Of a stretch of 64,000 nucleotides of DNA, positions 24,014 through 35,424 are shown in pieces. The notes below the pieces were generated by a model. It was not told where the DNA came from. It was given only the letters and a program-made list of their open reading frames with translations, and did not search any database. The stretch's first letter is position 1, and the number at the start of each line of letters is the position of its first letter. Both the position numbers and the translations under genes were made by a program. The stretch is from Spirometra erinaceieuropaei. Taxonomy: Eukaryota > Platyhelminthes > Cestoda > Diphyllobothriidea > Diphyllobothriidae. Location of the stretch: positions 37,208 to 101,207 of the forward strand of contig CACRXP010000669.1 in NCBI GenBank assembly GCA_902702965.1, given 5' to 3'.

Positions 24014-24649
24014 ATTGAATAAAACCTGGCAGCCAATGCTGCCGAAAACGGTTTGGATAATGCGATTATCCGGACGTATAAACGTGGATAATAAAATAAG
24101 TCCGAACTATACTGCCGCGTCACTCTTCGCGGTCGCAAAAAAGATCATTCGTTTACAAAAAGCTGTCAATAACAGCTTTAAAGATTATCTTAAAAGCCGT
24201 TTGAAAAGCTGTGCTCGAAAATTTACCTTTGCATCAGGAAAAGGATCCTATGTAGCAAATGCGAGACCAGAAAATCTTCCTGGCGAATTCATCGCTCGCA
24301 GGCCAACGTTGTTCTAACAACTATCATACAAGGCAAAGTACTTTTTTTCGAAAAGCAACAGACTAGCATCGCAAACCCTTTCTTGTGCGTTTATTGCCCC
24401 AGCATGTATGCCGACTATAACGCTAAGCGAGCTTGGACTTGCATTAATGATTACATGCAAACTGTCCTGAGTCTTTGTACATGCACATGAAAGGGACCAT
24501 CGTTTCGCCGAACAATCTCTAGGGCGATAAATGTCGCGGTAGGTTTGTAAAATTAATTATCATGCTGAATAATTTAAAGGTAGATTAGTCACGCAGGACA
24601 TTTGGATGAATTTCACTCCGACCACCTGCAGAAATAATTAACCAAAATT
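24014..24649. other. Unrecognised open frame and flanking DNA
   Basis: A 100-codon plus-strand frame (24015-24317) starts next to the decayed element. It is rich in Lys, Arg and Ala and contains FAVAKKIIRLQKAV. No family was recognised and no splice borders stand out. It could be chance, a fragment of an exon or an unrecognised element. The following 330 bp show nothing. Confidence 0.25.
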
Positions 24650-25893
24650 TAAGGCTTACTTGACATTAATGTTTTCCATTGATTATAATACCCTAATGAA
24701 TTAAAATACAATTATTAGAAAGTATGCACTTAATATCTTTTTCTTTTGCCATCTGGCGGTAAACCATGGTAGGCAATCTATTTGGTGTAAGGTTAGTCGT
24801 TGAATTGAGATAATTTGTAATAAAGACAACAGATAACACCATCCCTGTTCGTTTCTTAATTTCTTTTTAAAGCGCACAATATGGTACACATATACTGCAT
24901 AAATTCACGAGCCCTTTTTTTTATTAATATAGAATAACGCATGGGTTCCCCGAAATGAAGCACAAACTTCAACTTTTGGAAATCAAAACGCATATGTAAG
25001 GGGACAGTTTAAGTTTAAATGTTTTCAGAAATAAACAACACTGTTTGATTGAAAACCTACAAAACCCTTCGGTGAGTATCAGACTTGAAATAAACGCCAT
25101 TTTTAACAACATGCGCTCAAAATGGACGTTTTCCAGCCTGCTTTCTATTGAATATTTTGGTGCCAAAAATCCTCGCAAAATCGTCATATTGAGTAAGCCG
25201 TATGTTCGACTAGTATCATTTTTGTAGGCACAAATTTAAATTCGGAAATTTTGCTATGACCAAAAGATTTTAACCGTACGCAGCATGAAAAAGAATGTCG
25301 AAATCGTACCTAAGTGAGCGCAAAACGAAATTTCAGCTAAGGTGCGAAACGGAATTCTGAGAAAAATTACTGTTTAAAAAGTGTACATATCCTTCGGATT
25401 TTCAAAAGCCCTATACATCCAAACGCATTCTTTTAAAAGACATCCAAAAATATGTATTTTTGGTGCTCATCGACGGTACATCATGTTTTCCTTACTGATA
25501 GTTTTTAAAATCGATCTCATTTTCCACACAAATGTACTGGTCCGAGGGGAATTTATCGAAGACAAGTATATGCTCTCAAGCTAGTCTTTCGAAGGCTGTT
25601 GTGGGGATTTAACAATTCTAAGGCAAAATCTGATACGAAATATATGTGGGACAAAGTATTTTTGCGTATGTTTTTCATAAAATATACTTGAATTTATAAG
25701 GACATAGAAAGTTAATAGGAAGAATCGGCACTACATTATAGTAATTTTGTACAGGATGTTGATTTTACAAGCGGCTGGAAAGAAATTAGTCATAAAGTAT
25801 AACAAATTTAATCTTTCCCCATCGAAAACACACTCCCGAATTTTAGTTTTAACGTTTTATGAGAAAGTACACCTATCCTACGTCATCTACTGT
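24650..25893 (+). mobile_element. Diverged fold-back element, probably interrupted
   Basis: Left-arm-like 'ttccattgattataatacc' is near 24672. Right-arm sequence 'cataaaatatacttgaattt' lies near 25676 and a decayed right tip 'catctactgta' ends at 25893. The ~1.24-kb span exceeds the usual ~1 kb, and the middle (about 24900-25600) does not align well. An insertion or rearrangement is likely. Confidence 0.4.
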
Positions 25894-28591
25894 AGACACG
25901 CTGCGTAGGTCGACTCAGGATCCAGATTAGCCCTCCGCATCCATTTTTCAGATAGCAATATGATTAACCCTATGAAATCTTGCGTTATGTCTTCGTTCGC
26001 TTTCCTCAAGATTTGTTTACTTTCTGAACAGTGTTTTATCGTTCTCCTCCTCCTTCAAACTTTTAAAATTCCAGAGTATAACTCAGTACTTCTCGAGGAA
26101 ACTATATCACTTCCTTAAAGCCAAGTCAGGCATTAAGGAAAAGGCAACTGTATAATCTCCTGCCCAGACAGCTATCCCCTTTGAAATAGTGTCATAAGAT
26201 CGGGTGCCCAGTAGTGCACGTGTGTGCACATACAGCGACGATGTCGTAAAAGTGGCGCAAAACCACTGGCCCGAGCAGCGTCATATTCGCATTCGTCCGC
26301 TCTGATGACGAGACGCTGAAAATTCGACTCGATGTGAGGGCGGACGCAGTGACCTGAAACGACCAACAGTCTACGCGTCTCACGCACAAGACCCAGTTTC
26401 CACTTCATGAACTGAACCAGTTTAAGAGCGGCATATACCTCAGATCGATGAGAATGCCATAAAAGCACATTGAGGGAGAGGAATAAATTGCACCAGAAAG
26501 CATGTAAGAGGGTTTCAGGCCCTCTTGCAACCCCTCGGAACGGGACCTCCTGTAGAACTCTAAGTAAATTTTATCGTCTCGCGTAAATGGGCAAGAACCG
26601 CTGCCGTTAAGGATCGAGTAAAGGCCCCAAAGAATCACTGGCATACAAAGAATACCTACTGTACTTATTTAAGTGGGCTTTAGTCTGACAAGTTATTTCG
26701 GTTTGGTATTTAATATTACAAGTTTGGGTCGTCTGTTTTAGAAGGTCTGATCTACTGTCTACAATGAAATTTGCTCAGGGAGCTGAAGAGCGATCGCTGT
26801 GGACATGTGACGTTTGTTTTTTTTAATTGTTCTGCTTAATTCTGTTTGCTACATGTCACTGCATTAAAATGTTTTCGTCAGAAACAAATTCACCCATAAT
26901 CTCTACCTCTTTTGCCATTCATCTATACTTAGGCCCCGTCCGTCAAACCCCTATTACCTTTGGCTGGTTGTGTATGTTTAGGCACCCCCACCCAATCGTT
27001 GTCATTTAGATCTGTTTGGCGACAATTATAAAGCGCCATAGATGTCTCTCGGAGTTCTATTTTTCTTCTTCGGTACGTATTATGCTAAAAATAGATTCGT
27101 ACAGAGCCCTTAAGTGCTACAATGAAACTTGATGTTCGGCCGGTAAATGCACCTGTCTTATTGGCTGTTCTTTGAATTCAAGAATTTGTCTGATTCTGTT
27201 TCGAGGGCTAGGAGGTCTTCAATCGCGCGTTAGGGCTACTGGGTTTGTTTAGTTATAAAATCCCACGACACCGATCCTGAACGTCAGAATCCTTTCGACT
27301 TAGACAACTGAATGAGGCTGTCTGGAGTCTCATATCTGCTTGAGTATGTCGCAGACTGCTGGTTTTTCGCGAACGTTTGACAGTCGCGTGGATTTGGACA
27401 TCAAAGCAGAAAAAACCGACCTTGTGTCCTCTTGCGCCGTCTGAATCCGATGGCGTCGTAGATATGGCTACTAAAGATAGTAATGAAAGTTGGGTGAGAA
27501 AGTTCGCCTTAAATGCCAGACGTGCTGATTGTCTGACTCCAGTTAAAGTCATTCCTGCTGCCGAGAGGCGACAGCATAGACAGGGCCTCATTGGTTATGG
27601 CGAATGCTCACTCAGGTCTGTGCAATCCAGCAACACCAGTTTGTGAAAATAGCGGCCAGGGTTTTTAGCTAGTACCCCTGATACTGAATGCCCGTCGGCA
27701 GAGTGTAAATATAACGTCATTAGTCGGCTCGGATTGGCGGAGTTCAGCTCAATTTTTTGTATAACCTTTTGAACGAAGTTTGCGAATGCTTGTGTCAAGG
27801 ACTTTACGCAAGTTGTCGCACTACTTTTTTGGGACATTACAGAGCCTAATGAGTGCTCTTACCAGTACGAGTAGCAATTCCCTAGTGGGGATGGACAAAA
27901 GATACAAAAAAAGTCACGTTCGTGTTCAAATGGGGATTTTTTTAAGCAGAGATTGCAATAATTTACTTTTAGAACAGGACACAGGTTCAGTAGAAAAATT
28001 GGGGGGGGGGTAGTTACATCAGTAATCTTCATGACGACTTACAAGATTGCATCTGCCACTAAACGGTGAAGAAAATCCGTACAAAATAACAGTAGGGTTT
28101 TAATTCAAAACTCCGTTCGAGCCAATATTTGTTTGAAAAACCGGACAGTCGAGACAGGATACTGATGCTTCTGGATGATATGAGGGAATTAAGCGGAGTT
28201 TGAAATAGGGCGTCAAGAAGCGAAACCGCTTAATCAGTTGGACAGTATGATCCAGCTATTTGGATAAGTCCGGTTTTCTTACCTGCATGAATCGAGAAGT
28301 AAAAGCAGGTGAAGCAGAAATGGCGCACCCGAACGCCGCTTTTGGTGGACGGAATCGCCGCTGACGAAAGGATGTCTTGATGTGGATTTCTGAGAGGACA
28401 TTGACGTCCGTCAAAGTGTCGAGTGACAAGCCAACTTCACGTCCTTCTAAAATGCGCGCATCCACACGAATATGCTCTTAATTGAACATTCAAAAGTCAC
28501 CTTAATGTATTTACTTAGAGGGGTCTTGCGATCTAGAATTTGAATAAATTCCAATTTGTCTTGCTTATTTATGGCTTGCTTTGCAGTAACA
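25894..28591. other. 2.7-kb stretch with unassigned open frames, no gene called
   Basis: Two GC-richer blocks carry longish frames. At 26172-26640 there are two minus frames of 98 and 79 codons. At 27253-27840 there are two minus frames of 112 and 80 codons, with an 89-codon plus frame at 27377-27646 across the first. No recognisable domain, reverse transcriptase box or splice-framed exon was seen. A 10-G run lies at 28001-28010. These may be repeat families whose other copies are outside the window. Confidence 0.3.
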
Positions 28592-29564
28592 TACAGTAGA
28601 TGTGTTTAATCATGCAATGTTAGCGAAAATTCTGAAATGCGCTGTCAGTTCGAAATTATTACTTTAGTAGCCGTGTAATTATCAGCGCCGTGAAGCATAA
28701 TCCCACAAACATTGAGTTACTTAAGCACGTCGGCTTTTAAAATAACTTATTTCTATTCGTCTGCAAAAGCCACATTCGGTAAAAATGACTACCTAAACAG
28801 CAAGAATTTTCCCAATAAATGTCTGAGGCCCTTATAAATGTGAATATATTTCATGGAAAACACACGTAAAAATATATATTTTGTATACTCATTTAGTGGA
28901 AAAGTACGTCTTCAAATGTTATGCTTAAAAGAAAGTGTATAATTATGTGTTAAAAGATTTCCAATTACCAAATAATCTTGAACATTTACACTTATGGGTT
29001 TCCACACTAAAAGTGGTATTTTTCCCCTGTGCGAAAAATCCTGCATCTCTATATGTTGTTAAAAAAGACCATATAGCATTTATAAAATGTATCTGTGGAT
29101 TTGAGCTACAGGGTAAACTTTGCAAATAACGCTTGTAATTTCAGAGACACGATAATTTATTTAATGGTCTCTAGAATTCTCTTAAATGGAAACATTTTTA
29201 AAACCAAATTATATTTTCTCTAGATTGTCGCCCTCGGAAAAGACGCAGTTGTTTACCAAATGAGTAGGAGAATACATAGTTTTATACATGTTTTTTATAA
29301 AATATATATCTGAATTTTTAAGAACATTGAACACCAGCGAGGAAAATTAATGCTTTTTAAACAGTAATTTTTAACGAACGTGGATTTTTGGTGGGAGGCG
29401 AAAAGAAGTTTGTTAAAAAGCTGAAATCCTGAAGTAAGTGAATTATCTTAGGATTATGCTGCAGGACGATTAATTTTACTAATTTACTTAAGTAATCTTT
29501 AGAACCAGAAAACACATTTCAGAAATTTGGTAAACATCTTATGAGTTAGTACATCACCTGCATA
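28592..29564 (+). mobile_element. Fold-back element, subfamily B, complete but diverged
   Basis: Left tip TACAGTAGATGTGTTTAATC (28592-28611); right tip region 'atgagttagtacatcacctg', ending about 29564 with CATA instead of CTGTA. The internal arms are mirrored ('gcgaaaattctgaaatgcgc' near 28623 against 29505-29535). Length is 973 bp. Confidence 0.75.
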
Positions 29565-30600
29565 TTTATTTGAAGGACAGACATCTCATTAAGTGTCATT
29601 TGAGGGTAGCAGATTCTGTGAGAAAAATGGGAACATTCTTGTTCAAAAGTATACATCTTCGACCTTTCTACAAGTAAGCGTCCGCCCCACACGCCATTGC
29701 GTATCGATCTGTTTCCGTCTTTTCTATTTTTCCTTAAGGTTTTCGTACATGGCGTCTCACTCAGTATGCCTCATCTGAATATGACTTAGTTTGACTCACC
29801 TGATTGCATGGCCTCAAGAAATTCTCGGCCATTTTCGTAAGGTGGGTGCCGGAAATGCGAATCATGTCCCATGCGAAAACATGTTCAGGGTCAAGCGTGT
29901 ACCTGACCATTTGAGACAGGTGGCCCTGCCTCTTATCAACTAACTAATGTTCGTGGATACGCGTGAAGACAACCTTTTCAGTTTGGCCGCAGCCTACGGC
30001 ATCTATGCGTCACTTGAGATCTTGCAGACGACCTCCTTCTCCTACAGAGTGTCAGCCCGATCCTTGGAGTGTACAAGCTGCTTGCACAAAATAGAGCATA
30101 CATGTTTTGTGACCAGCTGGTCATTCGAGATAAAAAAGTGATTTGCCAATTGCTCAGGCACGCTACCGATGGAAACAAGAGGCCTGCTCCCTTTCTTACA
30201 TTTGAAAGTAGCGCTCACAGAGTTGTCTATCTAATGAAAACTGGGTTTACACAATGTACGAATTTCTACAGTTTCGTGTCTTTCCATGCGGGTTTTTTTG
30301 ACGCAAAAAAACTAAAAGCGCGCTCGACAGACAACATGGACGAGACACCTAGAAAGGCTCAAGACCTATTTTCGGACATGGGTATCCTAATAGATTTACT
30401 GAAAAAATATTATTAAGATACCAGCAAAACGGCAGGAAAACTGTTTCTGAAAATTTCCCTTTTAAAAATATGCAACAATTGAACTCTTGAGGTGACACCC
30501 TGATCAAGCATTTTCATAAAGCTTCACAGTAGGGAGTTTTCGGGTGTTATTCTCGACCTACGCTGTTTTGCACGCCAGCTCGAAACTGTCTCGTCTTTAC
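29565..30600. other. Unassigned DNA with plus-strand frames
   Basis: Plus frames of 61, 64 and 115 codons (29593-29778, 29947-30141, 30069-30416) overlap one another in different registers. The last ends in a plausible-looking MDETPRKAQDLFSDMG segment, but no splice borders or homology support it. Confidence 0.25.
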
Positions 30601-30965
30601 TTGTTTCTGTAAAACAGGCGTTAATGGCCATATACCAAAGAAATATATACACACATCCCAACATGGCTGAGGCCGCTGCATGGCGCGAGGGGTTCGTCTA
30701 GTCAGTAGGTTCTCCAGCATTCCCTGTCTGCTTTCTGCTAGATACTTCAAGTTATAAGTTGTTTCTTTTTAATTTCCTAAACAATTAACTGCGAACTTGG
30801 AGTAGATCAGTATATTTAAGGTCTAAAGGCTGAAAGCAAAGTTTCATGCGTGAATATGTAGACCGATATTGATCAACCAGAGCGAATAACTACGTAATAT
30901 TCATTAACTGTCAACAGGCAGCTAGTAGCATAGTTAAGGGTAAGATTGTTTCATACGAACTGGCA
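30601..30965 (+). repeat. Dispersed repeat also present in the 41.6-42.0 kb intron
   Basis: It shares 'cagcattccctgtctgc', 'actgcgaacttggagtagat' and 'aaggtct' in order, and then 'ggcagctagta', with the intronic region 41620-41985. There the first half and second half occur in reversed order. The element type is unknown. Confidence 0.65.
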
Positions 30966-31394
30966 AAATTAGGGGCCTAAACGGCACCAGGCTAGCACAT
31001 ATTATTGATTTTGGGTATCGTGCGGACCCTCGACTCCACCGAACTACCCTTTGCCACTGAACCAGCGCTTATTAGCGTCAACAGAAACGACTGCCATGGT
31101 CTACGAAGGCCGGTTTTGTGCGCACAGAAGAACCGCATTAAAACCTCACGCCTACTGTGTCCTATGGGCGTCTAACTGTATGCAATCTTCTGTGTCCTTT
31201 ACTCCTTCCGCTTGCTCTCACTGTTTCGTAAATCATAATCTCTTATTCCTTCCACACTGTCCGGACGCACCACTTGTATATAAACGAACTGCAGTCGTCT
31301 ATCTTATCTCCTACATGATGTACTTGCAACCTATCTTCTCAAATCTTGTAGTTCTCAGATAGTCCTCATTTTAACGCACCTAATTAATAATAAA
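30966..31394. other. Intergenic DNA, nothing recognised
   Basis: A 103-codon plus-strand frame at 31051-31362 is pyrimidine-rich, has no motif and lies upstream of the LINE without being part of its aligned region. It is not called. Confidence 0.3.
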
Positions 31395-32167
31395 TTTGCA
31401 CACAAAGCCAAACGGAGTACTTTAGATGCTGTTGCTCTCGTAGTCCACTCTGCACTAAAAGAATTAGACAAGGGTTGACGCGAGTACGCTTGCGCTTTTC
31501 TTGACTATTTTTCCGCTTTCAGTGCCGTCCCGCGCCCTTCTCTCCTTTTCAAAACCTCCGCGTGCGGCTGTCCAGGCTGGGTCGTCTCTTAGCTTAGCGA
31601 CTATTTTACTTCCGCATTTAATTTGTCCAATCTGGCAAGCGGAAATCTACGATCCTTCCCAATGAATGCGGTGTTCTTCGAGGTTCCATTCTATCACCTC
31701 ACCTTTTCTCCCTGCATACCGACGACCTAAGGTCACCTTATTACCGTCTTTTGGTTAAGTATGCTGCTGATGTGGTTTTTGGACATTCTTTCAAAATATA
31801 AACACACCTTCAGCCTCTTAAGGCTAGCCTAAACCATGTCCTAGTATGGTCAGAGGCAAATGGTCTCCTAATGAACAACCAAACATCGGTTCAGTGTATT
31901 TTCCGACTGCGGCCCTCTCCTAGTCCTGAGTCCTCTGACATCCTTCCTAACAGGGTATCCTCTTTCAGGTACCTCGGCGTTATTTTGTCCTCAAATCTTT
32001 CATTTTGCCTTTATATTGAGTCCTCATTTTCTAAAGTTCGTAAACTTCTTTATTACATACGTCGCTTACGCTCCTACAACACACCTCAACCCATCGATGC
32101 CTGCATTCTTCCTCTTATCCTATGCTGCTCACCTGTCAATTTTCCTGCTTTGCTAAAAAATCTTTTA
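31395..32167 (+). mobile_element. LINE reverse transcriptase fragment, 5' part of a split copy
   Basis: Plus-strand copy of the LINE at 8685-9885. It starts near a KRSTLDAV-like segment and contains VHSALKELDKG, a decayed FLDYFSAFSA block and KYAADVV at 31757-31777, where the catalytic YADD has become YAAD (31760-31771). The C-terminal frame 31871-32182 contains FRYLGVILSSNLSF, a typical LINE RT thumb segment. Stop codons and frameshifts break the frame. It is interrupted at 32168 by a Penelope-like element and resumes at 33146. Confidence 0.85.
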
Positions 32168-32245
32168 GGTATACAAAAGTAAGGGATCAGAATTGATAAT
32201 CTGAGGAAAATGAAGTTCTCGCCAGATCGCGGGACTTGTTTGGTT

Positions 32246-32286
32246 GACGTTTCGAAGAGCTGAAGCAGCTGTCCATTATCAGAGCG
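32246..32286 (-). ncRNA. Hammerhead-ribozyme-like core in the element arm (degenerate)
   Basis: On the minus strand the arm reads CTGATAA (consensus CTGANGA), then a hairpin with GGACAGCTG and CAGCTCTTC arms and a 3-base loop, then GAAACGTC (consensus GAAA). The stem has one mismatch and one G-T pair. Hammerhead motifs in Penelope-like terminal repeats are known from the literature. Here the conserved G of CTGANGA is A, so activity is doubtful. The mirror copy in the other arm (33058-33098, plus) keeps GAAACGTC but has lost the stem. Confidence 0.45.
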
Positions 32287-32430
32287 TTTAGTGAAAATAT
32301 CGATTAGAATTTTGAATTGACATCCGAATAACTTGGCTGTGGACTGATCGATTTTTTTATTCTTTCGCTGTCTTGACCTACTGGCCGCGGCATGTGAGTG
32401 ATGGTGGCCTCCTGTATTGTGTGTCGTCAC

Positions 32431-32860
32431 CTCAATTGGGGTTAGTTGCGGTTGCGTTCCCCTTTTGGTTGAATTGGTCGACAGGCCGTGTTTGCTCGGT
32501 AGTCTTAGGCTCCGTGTGACCGTCTTGTCCTTATCACGGCGTATGTAATGACGCAGGAGTTTATAGGCCGAAGGAAGGTCTAGCTGCTTGTTGATGGAGT
32601 TGGCATCTGAGTACCAAACCTCAAGTGTGAGACGTTCTGTCCTTGAGGTGCACCTGCCTAAGACCGCTGCTCCTTGAAAATCAGAACCGTGACCAGTTTC
32701 TCCGATGTGAGCCGCAAGCTGTGAGTTTAGGGTCTAGTCTCCGACTTACTAGTTTGTGCTCATTTAGGCAAGTCTGCTATTCCCGTCCGGTTTCCCCAAC
32801 GTAGTTGCAGTCTCCATCGACACAACGTATTTGATAGACAACTACCGAGCAAACGCGGCC
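32431..32860 (-). pseudogene. GIY-YIG endonuclease domain of a Penelope-like element (broken)
   Basis: On the minus strand the frame opens with VVVYQIRC, then DCNYVGETGR (the YIG half, here YVG, with the conserved Arg) and LNEHK, the usual order in Penelope-like endonucleases. An in-frame stop follows the GETGRE segment, and a frameshift near 32710 moves the frame to LAAHIGETGH. VWYSDANSINKQLDLPSAYK then follows near the C-terminus. The open continuation (32086-32430, minus) crosses the arm and runs into LINE sequence. Such a nuclease nicks target DNA for integration; this copy cannot be active. Confidence 0.8.
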
Positions 32861-33145
32861 TGTCGATCAATTCACCCAAAAGGATAACGCAAACGCAACT
32901 AACCGCACTTGAGCTGAGTACACACAAAACAGGAGGCCACCATCACTCACAGGCGACGACCAGTAGGTCAAGGCAGCGAAAGAAGTAAAAAATCGATCAG
33001 CCCACAGCCAAGAAATTCGGCTGTAAATTCAAAATTCTGATCAATTTTTTCACTAAACGCTCTGCTAGTGAAAATCCGCCCCAGGTCTTTGAAACGTCAA
33101 CCAAACAAATCCCGCGATATGGCGAGCACTTTATTTTCCTCAAAG

Positions 33146-33592
33146 ATCTTTTAATTTTGAAACGATTCCTCCGCATGCTGTCTTCTGCCCTTAGTGCTTC
33201 TTACCTTTTTTAGTCGACACTTTTCTAGAACGACGTTTCAATACGGCCAAGAAATTTGTTGGTAGGATTATAGATGACGTTGCCCATCCCTCTCATTCTG
33301 ATCTTATTTCCGCGAAGTCTTTCCACCCGATGTGCCGCAACTTCCGACTTATGTCTTGTCGCACATCGGCTTTTCGAGCTTCTGTATTGCAATTCCTAAC
33401 GCACTATCTTACGTGCAAAGAGATAGAAATACAGAAGCTAAGACTTGAACTATCCTCATAATAATCGTTTCTTTTGTGTTAAACTTCGACTCTCTAATAA
33501 TCTGTTAACTTATTTGCTGCCCATAGAGAATGAAGCCAAGTTTTTGCTAACAATTTTGAATTTATGGTTTCAAAATAAAGCGGCTTCCTTTA
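33146..33592 (+). mobile_element. LINE fragment, 3' part of the split copy
   Basis: It resumes exactly where the Penelope-like insertion ends. It contains a segment read as KKFVGRIIDDVAHPSHSDL at about 33245-33305, equivalent to the minus-strand frame in the 7.5-7.8 kb copy. It ends with 'gaatttatggtttcaaaata' followed by AAGCGGCTTCC, the same 3' end as the other copies. No poly(A) tail. Confidence 0.8.
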
Positions 33593-33610
33593 CCTCTCTC
33601 TCTCTCTCTC
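33593..33610 (+). repeat. (CT)n microsatellite at the LINE 3' end
   Basis: About nine CT units directly after the LINE terminus. It may be a LINE-specific tail or an independent repeat. Confidence 0.85.
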
Positions 33611-33629
33611 ACATACGTCCTCTTGGTTA

Positions 33630-33935
33630 GAACTCCGACGCCACATACCACTGAGCCACAGGCCCACAATCCTGTCAGTTTCCATCGGGTATATTAACAG
33701 TGTTAGAGGGGCTCTAAGGTCGCTTTAAGAAATTTACTCGTCTCGTTGTGCCTTACGGCTCTCTCTCAAGTTTTTCTAGCAGAAGCACAGCAGTACGTGG
33801 TTAAAGCAGAATAACAAGAACGAAAATGGCGAGGGAGACTAGACTGGTGATTTCCGGTTTGTTGGTCACTGTCAGCTGGCCGCATTCAGCCCCCAGGGAG
33901 GCTACTTCGGGAAGAAGAATCCTTAAGCTTTGGAA
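33630..33935 (-). mobile_element. SINE pieces, minus orientation
   Basis: 'accactgagccacaggccca' (33649-33668) is the complement of a tRNA-like A box (GTGGCTCAGTGG). 'ggcgagggagactagactgg' (33828-33847) and 'tggtcactgtcagctggccg' match the SINE body seen at 38.95 and 56.03 kb. Between them lies 'gttgtgccttacggctctct', shared with the 34.7 and 39.2 kb copies. The copy looks rearranged. Confidence 0.55.
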
Positions 33936-34180
33936 AATGTCAGGTTTTTATAAAACTAAGCGCGACACAAAAATGCGTTCTGACCTATTACGAGGTCGAC
34001 CATGGACCACAGTGTTTACTTATAACTTTAAGAAAACCCCATAATCTGCTACAGCGTAAACCGCAGTTAATCGTTCAAATGGAAAAGAATAAAGATGACC
34101 ATAACCTACAGTTTTCATACCAAAAAACGGGAATGGCCTGTTTCTTTGGTTTAAACCAGACCTCATTTTTGCGTCATATT
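33936..34180. other. Short spacer, nothing recognised
   Basis: Two overlapping 60-72 codon frames on opposite strands; no motif. Confidence 0.3.
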
Positions 34181-35424
34181 TACAGTATGTTACGGATCTC
34201 ATAAAATGTCGGCCAAAATGCTGAAGTGCGTTTTCGCTTAAGAAGAACTACTTAGACGCAGATGTAATACTGATTATCCTGTGACCTAATCCTACAGCAT
34301 TTCAGACTTGGCAGGATGTCAGCTTTAAAATGCACTGCTTTGCAATCTCCTGTAGAAACCGCACTTGGTTAAAAATGACTACTTAAGTAGCACGCATTTG
34401 TTCCGTTAATTTTCCAGGGCTTTGCAAATTCAAATATATCTTGTAAAAAGCCTAAACAAAAGTAAACTTTCCTTCAGCCGTTTAAAAGAGAATCACCTGT
34501 TCTTTATATTTTATGTCCTGGGAAGGAGTGTAGTTGGGTTTTAAAAAATTTCTCATTATGAGATTGCTTAAGACATCGCAACGTCCATACGCATAGCATC
34601 GCGCCTTTTCGTTTATCATCGCTCCTCATGAAATTTACAATCAAAGTCTGCATCCATGGCAAGGTATTATGGAATCTGTATAATATCTCTTTAAAAACAT
34701 AGAAAAATATTTGATTTTGTGTTAGGGGGCGCTCACCGATCGTTCATACGGAACTCACTCGTTCCGTTGTGCCTTATGGACTCTCTCTCGAGCCTAAGCA
34801 GCAGCCGCACAGCGGCGCATGATACATAGGCAGGTCGCGAGGTCGAGGCTCGGGTGTTCCACACTTCAGGCTTGGGTATGGCTGGCTGACGACGACTAAT
34901 AAGCCAGAAGTGGCCACTCCAGTCTCCCTTGTCTTTGTCGGTAATACTATTCTGCCTATATTTGATTTTATTTGCGCGGAACGCATGCATCTTACAGACT
35001 GAAATTACTTAGTGCTAATGCAACGACTGATCAGCCTCAAAACTATTCGGCAATTAGAAAACTTTATTAGAACCATTTTACACTTTTTCGTTTATAAAAC
35101 AACAAGAAAAGCCGATTCTCTGAACAATGACTAAAAGAAAGCATGTCTTTGTTCGTGGTTTCCATAAAATATATTTAAATTTACAAGGCCGTTGAAAATC
35201 AACGGGATTAACGCATGCTAATTAAATAGTCATTTGTCACCGATTACGGTTTTTACAGGAGATTCAAAGTCAGACCATACAAAAGCTGACATGCCGCCGA
35301 GCCCTGATTGTAATAGACATGCTACAAGAAAATCAGTATTAGAACAGCACCTAAGTATTCCTTGTTTATGGCAAATGCATTTATAACTTCGGCTAGCATT
35401 TCATGAGATCGGTCACTCACTGTA
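34181..35424 (+). mobile_element. Fold-back element, subfamily A, complete, carrying a SINE
   Basis: Left tip TACAGTATGTTACGGATCTC (34181-34200); right tip GATCGGTCACTCACTGTA (ends 35424), the best-preserved tip in the window. Without the inserted SINE and its duplication it would be about 993 bp, the same as intact relatives. The SINE entered near the centre, so the fold-back element is older than the SINE event. Confidence 0.85.
34719..34957 (+). mobile_element. SINE inserted in fold-back element, 12-bp target duplication
   Basis: 239 bp flanked by exact copies of ATATTTGATTTT (34707-34718 and 34958-34969). Head 'gcgctcaccgatcgttcata' and 'gccttatggactctctctcg'; body 'tatggctggctgacgacgac' and 'ccactccagtctcccttgtc'. 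The body is shared with the 38.95, 44.9 and 56.0 kb copies. The two minus-strand frames of 70-85 codons over it are incidental. Length and duplication fit LINE-assisted retrotransposition. Confidence 0.85.

Larger units (their letters stand above)
32168..33145 (-). mobile_element. Penelope-like element fragment with inverted terminal arms
   Basis: The 978-bp insertion is flanked by 8-bp duplications ATCTTTTA (32160-32167 and 33146-33153) and splits a LINE. Two ~301-bp arms, 32202-32502 and 32842-33142, are inverted repeats of each other around a 339-bp spacer. The spacer plus the first arm, read on the minus strand, encode a GIY-YIG nuclease domain as found C-terminal to reverse transcriptase in Penelope-like retroelements. 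Inverted pseudo-LTRs are a known arrangement of this class. The reverse transcriptase part is missing, so this is a 5'-truncated, non-autonomous copy. Confidence 0.8.

Noticed and set aside
28001..28010. Homopolymer G run as a frameshift site
   Set aside because: No open frame on either side supports programmed frameshifting.
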